Below are positions 59,757 to 64,000 of a stretch of DNA of 64,000 nt, in pieces; the stretch's first letter is position 1; the number at the start of each line of letters is the position of its first letter. The DNA is taken from NCBI GenBank assembly GCA_965243835.1, contig OZ251578.1, positions 1,178,001 to 1,242,000 on the forward strand, given 5' to 3'. Position numbers and translations under genes: made by a program. The DNA comes from G965202665 sp965243835 (lineage in GTDB: Bacteria > Actinomycetota > Acidimicrobiia > Spongiisociales > Spongiisociaceae). The notes under the pieces were generated by a model, which saw only the letters and a list, made by a program, of their open reading frames with translations, was not told the DNA's origin and did not search any database.

Positions 59757-59860
59757 GATGATAGACGGATCCGGGGCCGGACGATGAGGTCGCGTCGCCC
59801 GGTGACCCAGCCCCGAATCTGTCATCGCCGAATATTTTACAATCGCCGAAATTTTATGCA
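59757..59860 (-). repeat. Leader repeat, copy 1
   Basis: About 100 bp upstream of the propeller gene at 58373-59719. On plus it contains CCGGACGA (59777-59784) and TCGCCCGG (59795-59802), a hairpin with one mismatch; then CCCCGAATCTGTCATCGCC and CGCCGAAATTTTATGC. The same block lies at 61273 and 61547. Confidence 0.75.
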
Positions 59861-59895
59861 GACTGGCCCCTCCGCAATCCGTCCCGCGCAGTCGC

Positions 59896-61233
59896 CTAAA
59901 CGGGTTCCGTCCCTCCGGCGGCGGCTTGCGGCGCGGGGCGCCACTCCATGTCGGCGGAGCGGGCGGACAGCATAAACCGGCGGGAGCCGTCGGCGGAGGC
60001 CGTCCATGCCTGCTCTTCGGTTACGCGGCCTTGCCCGTCGTGCAGGAGGGCGGCGTAGGAGACGTATCGGCTGTCCGGGGACCATTGGCAATGGAAAAAC
60101 ATTTTGTCGAAGCCGTGTTCGGTGAGAAGAGCATGGTTTCCGTCCTCCTCCGCCGTCCATAGTTCCATGCGTAACCCGCCGCCCGCCGCCTCTTGGGGAA
60201 GGCCGTAGATCGCCCGCCGTCCGTCCGGCGACACTCGTACCGCGCGCCCGGGCACGGGCGGCACGCCGGGAAACGCGGGCGGTTCCGGGCGACGGGGGCG
60301 GGGGTCGTCTTCGTCGACATCCACCTCCCAACTTTCGTACACTTCTTCGCCTGCGCTGTTTTCCGCATACGTCGAGAAGAGGACCTTCGTCCCGGTCTCC
60401 GTCGACCATACCGGCATATCCCCGTCCGCCAGTTTTCGGCGACCGGTTCCGTCCCGTCCCGTAACCCAAATCTCGCTGTCGGCCGGGTCGGGAAAATCTT
60501 CGTAAACCACCGATGAGTAGAGGATGCGTTTCCCATCCCCGGACCATCCGTCGGGTAACAAACACTTTGTCCGGGGACGATCGATCGCGCTCCGATCCAG
60601 CATCCGCCGGTTGCCGCCGCTCGCCTCCTCCACCCACAACTCCCCCCCGATTTGCGTATCGTCTTCAAAACAGCAGGAGTACAGGATAAGTTTTCCGTCC
60701 GGCGACCAACTGTGGCCGGAGCCGTCCCGGGAGAGCCGGCGGGGCTCCGACCCGTCGGCCCGCACCATCCAAATTTCCTCGCGGAAGGCGGCATCGTCGG
60801 AGTCGTCGCCCACCGGTTTCACATAGGCGAGACGACTTCCGTCCGGCGACCACCGTAAATTGTGAAAGAGAGAGTCGGAAATGTACGTACGGTGGGAGCC
60901 GTCGGCCGCCGCCGTATAGAGTCGTCCGATGTCATGCCAGCGGTTCCGGCGGGCGATGTAGGCGATATGGCGTCCGTCCGGCGACCAGAAATCGCCTACG
61001 CAGTCCTTGGTCAAACGGTAGCGGCGGGCGCCGTCGGCGGAAACCACCCACGATTCAAACAGGGGCCAGATGCCGTGCTCTTCGTCGGAGAAAACCGCAT
61101 ACGAGATGTAGGAGCCGTCCGGCGACCACCCCGGACATTCGCCCCGCCCGGCCAGTCGGCGCCGGTTTCCGTCGTCCGGGTCCGCCACCCAGATTCCGTT
61201 ATCGGAAAAAGCGATCAGGTTGTCGGAGGTCAT
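59896..61233 (-). CDS. TolB-like PD40 beta-propeller protein, paralogue 2
   Basis: 445 aa, same start (MTSDNLIAFSDNGIWVADPD) and repeat layout as paralogue 1: PGWSPDGSYISYAVF, LRWSPDGSRLAYVKPVGD, HSWSPDGKLILYSCCFE, CQWSPDSRYVSYAAL. Its stop lies 36 nt before leader copy 1. The two genes arose by tandem duplication together with their leaders. Family may bind proteins or ligands; no enzyme motif seen. Confidence 0.75.
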   Translation of the reverse strand: MTSDNLIAFSDNGIWVADPDDGNRRRLAGRGECPGWSPDGSYISYAVFSDEEHGIWPLFESWVVSADGARRYRLTKDCVGDFWSPDGRHIAYIARRNRWHDIGRLYTAAADGSHRTYISDSLFHNLRWSPDGSRLAYVKPVGDDSDDAAFREEIWMVRADGSEPRRLSRDGSGHSWSPDGKLILYSCCFEDDTQIGGELWVEEASGGNRRMLDRSAIDRPRTKCLLPDGWSGDGKRILYSSVVYEDFPDPADSEIWVTGRDGTGRRKLADGDMPVWSTETGTKVLFSTYAENSAGEEVYESWEVDVDEDDPRPRRPEPPAFPGVPPVPGRAVRVSPDGRRAIYGLPQEAAGGGLRMELWTAEEDGNHALLTEHGFDKMFFHCQWSPDSRYVSYAALLHDGQGRVTEEQAWTASADGSRRFMLSARSADMEWRPAPQAAAGGTEPV

Positions 61234-61272
61234 AAGAAGGGTCCGGCGTCGGGGTCTTTGGGGATTGGAGGG

Positions 61273-61370
61273 AGGACGGACCCGGGACCGGACGAGGAGG
61301 TCGCATCGTCCGGTGACCGCGCCCCGAATCTGTCATCGCCCGACATTTTACACAGCCGAAATTTTATGCG
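61273..61370 (-). repeat. Leader repeat, copy 2
   Basis: Upstream of propeller paralogue 2. Perfect inverted arms CCGGACGA (61288-61295) and TCGTCCGG (61306-61313) with a 10-nt loop, then CCCCGAATCTGTCATCGCCC and GCCGAAATTTTATGCGGG. Transcribed on minus, the hairpin would be in the mRNA leader or in the promoter. Confidence 0.75.
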
Positions 61371-61546
61371 GGTCGTCTCCCTCCGGATCCGGCCCGCGCC
61401 GGGTCTCCGCTTCCCGAATTTTGCGCCAATGCGGAACCGGGCGGCGGCGTCGCCCGGCGAATGCCCGTTTGTTTCGGTTGCGGGCCCTTCGGACAAGAGA
61501 GACCGTGACGGGGGAGGGGCAATCAAGCAGGGGTCTCGGGGGTTTG

Positions 61547-61650
61547 ATGATGGACGGATCCGGGCCGGACGAGGAGGTAGCGTCGTCCGGTGACCGCGCC
61601 CCGGATCTGTCATCGCCCAACATTTTACAACCGCCGAAATTTTAATGCGG
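61547..61650 (-). repeat. Leader repeat, copy 3 (orphan)
   Basis: TTGATGATGGACGGATCCGG, arms CCGGACGA (61565-61572) and TCGTCCGG (61583-61590), then CGCCCCGGATCTGTCATCGC and CCGCCGAAATTTTAATGCGG. Offset from copy 2 by about 277 bp. No gene remains downstream on the minus strand before copy 2. Confidence 0.75.
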
Positions 61651-61744
61651 GCCGTTTCCGACAGGAAGTCGCCGCTCTGTCCGGTCAAGCTGTTACGGAA
61701 CTCTCCGCCTAAGCCGAAAGAGACCGCGGCGGGGGAGGGGGGAT

Positions 61745-62956
61745 TTACCCGGACAGGAACTCGCCCAGGCGGGTCAGTCCGGTACGCAGGTCCTCGTCGC
61801 CCAGGGCGTAGGAGAAACGGCTGTAACCGGGGGCTCCGAAAGCTTCGCCCGGCACGAAAGCCGTCCCCGCCTGTTCCAGGCAGAGGGCGGCCAGCTCCAA
61901 GGCGGTGTCCGCCGTCCATCGCCCGCCCGGGCCCAGCGGCCTCCCCAGCGCCCCCTCCAGGGACGGGAAACAGTAAAAGGCCCCCTCCGGCTCCCGGCAG
62001 GTCACGCCCTCCATCGCCTCCAGCAGGCCGTGCATGGTTCTCCGTCGCCGGTCGAAAGCCTCCCGCATGGACTCCACTTCGTCCATCGGTCCGGCGACCG
62101 CGGCCAGGGCGGCCGCCTGGGCGACGTTGCAGACGTTGGAAGTCAAATGCCCTTGCAGGCGAACGGCCCCGGTCATCACCTCCGGGGGGCCGATCATCCA
62201 CCCCACCCGCCATCCGGTCATGGCGAAGGTTTTAGCCACCCCGCTCACCACTACGCACCGGGACGCGGCCTCGGGGGCCTGCACCGGCAGGGATGAAAAC
62301 CGGGCCCCGCCGTACACCAGATGCTCGTAGATTTCATCGGTCATCGTCCACACCCCGTTGGCGGCCGCCCACTGCCCTATTTCGGCCACCTCCCGCGGGG
62401 TGTAGACGGCCCCGGTGGGGTTGGACGGGGAAACGAAGATGAGGAGCTTGGTGCGGGGCGTGCGGGCCTCCTCCAGTTGCTCGACGGTCACTTTGAACCC
62501 GCTCGCGGCGTCGGTGGGCACGGCCACCGCGCGCCCCCCCGCCAGACTCACCGCCTCCGGGTAGGTGACCCAGTAGGGGGCGGGCAACAGGGCCTCGTCG
62601 CCTTCGTCCACCAAGCATTGCACGGCGGTGTAGACCGCCTGCTTGCCCCCGTTGGTGATCAGCACCTGCGAGGGGGAAACCTCCAGTCCGGAATGTCTCC
62701 CGGTTTTTTCCGCCACCGCCTCCCGCAACTCCGGCAACCCGGCGGCCGGAGTGTATTTGTGCATAGCCGGGTTGCGGGCCGCCTCCTCCGCCGCCTCTAC
62801 AATGGGGGCCGGGGTGGGAAAGTCCGGTTCGCCCGCCCCGAATCCGATCACCGACCGGCCCCGGGCCCGCATTTCCCGGGCTTGGGCGGTGATGGCCATG
62901 GTGGCCGATTCGGCTATGTTGGATATCCGCCGCGCAACGGCGTCCGCGCCCGTCAT
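61745..62956 (-). CDS. aspC: Aspartate aminotransferase (class I)
   Basis: 403 aa from ATG 62956; an upstream extension is not conserved. Class I fold: VIGFGAGEPDFPTPAPIVEA, KYTPAAGLPELREAVAEK, SPSNPTGAVYTPREV, DEIYEHLVYGG and the PLP lysine in VSGVAKTFAMTGWRVGWMIG. Arg of the C-terminal carboxylate clamp in SRFSYALG. Interconverts aspartate/oxaloacetate with glutamate/2-oxoglutarate. Divergent from serC by 86 bp. Confidence 0.88.
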   Translation of the reverse strand: MTGADAVARRISNIAESATMAITAQAREMRARGRSVIGFGAGEPDFPTPAPIVEAAEEAARNPAMHKYTPAAGLPELREAVAEKTGRHSGLEVSPSQVLITNGGKQAVYTAVQCLVDEGDEALLPAPYWVTYPEAVSLAGGRAVAVPTDAASGFKVTVEQLEEARTPRTKLLIFVSPSNPTGAVYTPREVAEIGQWAAANGVWTMTDEIYEHLVYGGARFSSLPVQAPEAASRCVVVSGVAKTFAMTGWRVGWMIGPPEVMTGAVRLQGHLTSNVCNVAQAAALAAVAGPMDEVESMREAFDRRRRTMHGLLEAMEGVTCREPEGAFYCFPSLEGALGRPLGPGGRWTADTALELAALCLEQAGTAFVPGEAFGAPGYSRFSYALGDEDLRTGLTRLGEFLSG

Positions 62957-63042
62957 AGGTTGGCCTCCCGGCTTGATCCGCCTACTCTTATAGGGAAGCA
63001 TACCCCGTTCCAGGCGCCGGAGGCGCGCCGGAGGTTCCTCCG

Positions 63043-64000
63043 ATGACCCAACCACAGCCCCCCGCCGGGTCCGCCGCCCGGCCGGAAATAGTCATTCCCG
63101 CCCGCCTCTTGCCCGCCGACGGGCGGTTCGGCTCCGGCCCCAGCCGGGTGCGGCAGAGCGCCTTGGAGGGGCTGGCCGCCGCCGGACCCTCCTTTATGGG
63201 CACTTCCCACCGGCGCCCGGGAGTGCGTTCCGCGGTGGCCCGGGTGCGGGAGGGACTGGCGGAAATGTTCGGGTTGCCCGACGGCTACGAGGCGATCCTG
63301 GGCAACGGCGGGGCAACCGCTTTCTGGGACGCGGCCGCCTTCGGCCTCATCGAGCGGGCCAGCCAGCACCTGTCTTTCGGGGAGTTCTCCGCCAAGTTCG
63401 CCCGGGCCGTAGCCGGGGTCCCCCACTTGGAGGAGCCGATGATTATCCAATCTCCGTACGGGACGCATCCGGTTCCCGAACCCGACGACCGCTATGACCT
63501 GTACGCGTTGACCCACAACGAAACCTCCACCGGGGTGCGCATGCCGGCGGAGCGGGTAGCGGGACGGGGTTTGACGGCGGTGGACGCCACCTCGGCCGCG
63601 GGCGGAATTCCGGTGCGGCCGGAGGAGTTCGACGTTTACTACTTCTCCCCCCAGAAGGCCTTCGGGGGGGACGGCGGGCTGTACGTGGCCTTGTGTTCCC
63701 CGGCGGCCTTGGAACGGATCGGGTCGTTGGCCGTCTCCGGCCGCTGGACGCCCCCTTTCCTGTCGTTGCGCAATGCGGTGGAAAACTCCCTCCGCAACCA
63801 GACTTACAACACCCCCGCCTTGGCCTCCATCTACATCCTGATGGAGTCGGTGGAATGGATCAACGGGAACGGGGGTCTGTCCTGGTCGGCCGGCCGTTGC
63901 GCCGAAAACGCCGCCGCCCTTTACCGGTGGGCGGAGGATCATCCGCTGGCCTTTCCTTTTGTGGAGGACCCGGCGTTGCGCTCCCCGGTCACGGCCGCCG
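63043..64000 (+). CDS. serC: Phosphoserine aminotransferase, 5' part (runs off window)
   Basis: ATG 63043, open through the window end (319 codons). Reads RFGSGPSRVRQSALEGLAAA, GTSHRRPGVRSAVARVREGL, LGNGGATAFWDAAAFGLI, THNETSTGVRMP, and the PLP lysine in VYYFSPQKAFGGDGGLYVAL, then NQTYNTPALASIYIL. This is the actinobacterial SerC branch. Makes phosphoserine from 3-phosphohydroxypyruvate. Leader residues 1-20 are Pro/Ala-rich and variable. Confidence 0.9.
   Translation, partial: MTQPQPPAGSAARPEIVIPARLLPADGRFGSGPSRVRQSALEGLAAAGPSFMGTSHRRPGVRSAVARVREGLAEMFGLPDGYEAILGNGGATAFWDAAAFGLIERASQHLSFGEFSAKFARAVAGVPHLEEPMIIQSPYGTHPVPEPDDRYDLYALTHNETSTGVRMPAERVAGRGLTAVDATSAAGGIPVRPEEFDVYYFSPQKAFGGDGGLYVALCSPAALERIGSLAVSGRWTPPFLSLRNAVENSLRNQTYNTPALASIYILMESVEWINGNGGLSWSAGRCAENAAALYRWAEDHPLAFPFVEDPALRSPVTAA

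Larger units (their letters stand above)
61234..61744. other. 511-bp gene-free region with two leader repeats
   Basis: Lies between the start of propeller paralogue 2 and the stop of the aminotransferase (both on minus). It contains leader copies 2 (61273-61370) and 3 (61547-61650), each followed rightward by GAGACCG and GGGGGAGGGG. No open frame resembling protein was seen. Copy 3 has no propeller gene downstream of it, so it may be what is left of a third paralogue. Confidence 0.65.

Noticed and set aside
1..64000. CRISPR arrays, tRNA, rRNA, or prophage genes
   Set aside because: I looked for regularly spaced short repeats, TTCGAATC-type T-loops with acceptor stems and phage structural genes, and found none convincing. 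A computed scan (tRNAscan or CRISPR finder) could still find weak cases.

Overview
The window is high-GC, densely packed bacterial DNA with many GTG/TTG starts and 4-nt gene overlaps. An actinobacterial source is most likely. Supporting genes are a pst-phoU-regX3/senX3-type block, an actinobacterial-type SerC, a PPOX-class flavin/F420-type enzyme, thiN beside a PD40 lipoprotein, and a CoA-transferase/FadD/SDR/acyl-CoA dehydrogenase set. An SLH-anchored surface protein would suit an Acidimicrobiia-like lineage. That placement is inference from gene content only.

Layout. 0-2 kb: ychF and a DUF368 membrane protein, then 600 bp holding two copies of a C-rich repeat. 2.7-8.2 kb: two nitrilase-superfamily carbamoyl hydrolases, threonine synthase, an unassigned PLP fold-II enzyme with a tiny membrane protein, and a PPOX enzyme. 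8.3-11.9 kb: a 1177-aa SLH surface protein behind an 11-G tract that sits in a promoter-like spacer. 11.9-17.9 kb: a YgfK-like, SsnA-like and XdhD-like purine-catabolism set, with a divergent c-type cytochrome lipoprotein. 18-21 kb: a K+ channel and two convergent, partly decayed nucleotidyltransferase-HEPN pairs. 21-29.5 kb: acyl-CoA metabolism. 29.5-38.5 kb: DUF433, an ISL3-type remnant, a damaged DNA methyltransferase, and, divergent from it, a 1648-aa exonuclease-DinG-RecQ fusion followed by a NERD/UvrD-type helicase. 38.5-45.7 kb: 2-hydroxyacid dehydrogenase, an antitoxin with a RelE-toxin stub, a lipoprotein, MarR, thiN, PD40 lipoprotein, ATP-grasp and NfuA. 45.9-52.9 kb: the complete phosphate uptake and sensing operon. 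52.8-55 kb: a tandemly duplicated and reciprocally deleted toxin-antitoxin array. 55-64 kb: malic enzyme, PolX, two paralogous beta-propeller proteins with three copies of a structured leader, aspartate aminotransferase and the start of serC.

How the genes work together. The 12-17 kb set matches the E. coli ygfK/ssnA/xdhD grouping linked to purine breakdown, and the carbamoyl hydrolases at 2.7-4.6 kb could act on downstream ureido products (inference). The most novel-looking locus is 30-38.5 kb: a methyltransferase diverging from a three-module exonuclease/helicase/helicase protein plus an SF1 helicase. It could be a defence or DNA-repair locus. The other striking theme is toxin-antitoxin decay at five places (18.5-21.0, 29.5, 39.6-39.9, 52.8-53.8 and 53.9-55.0 kb), where reading-frame damage, stubs and reciprocal deletions can be read directly.
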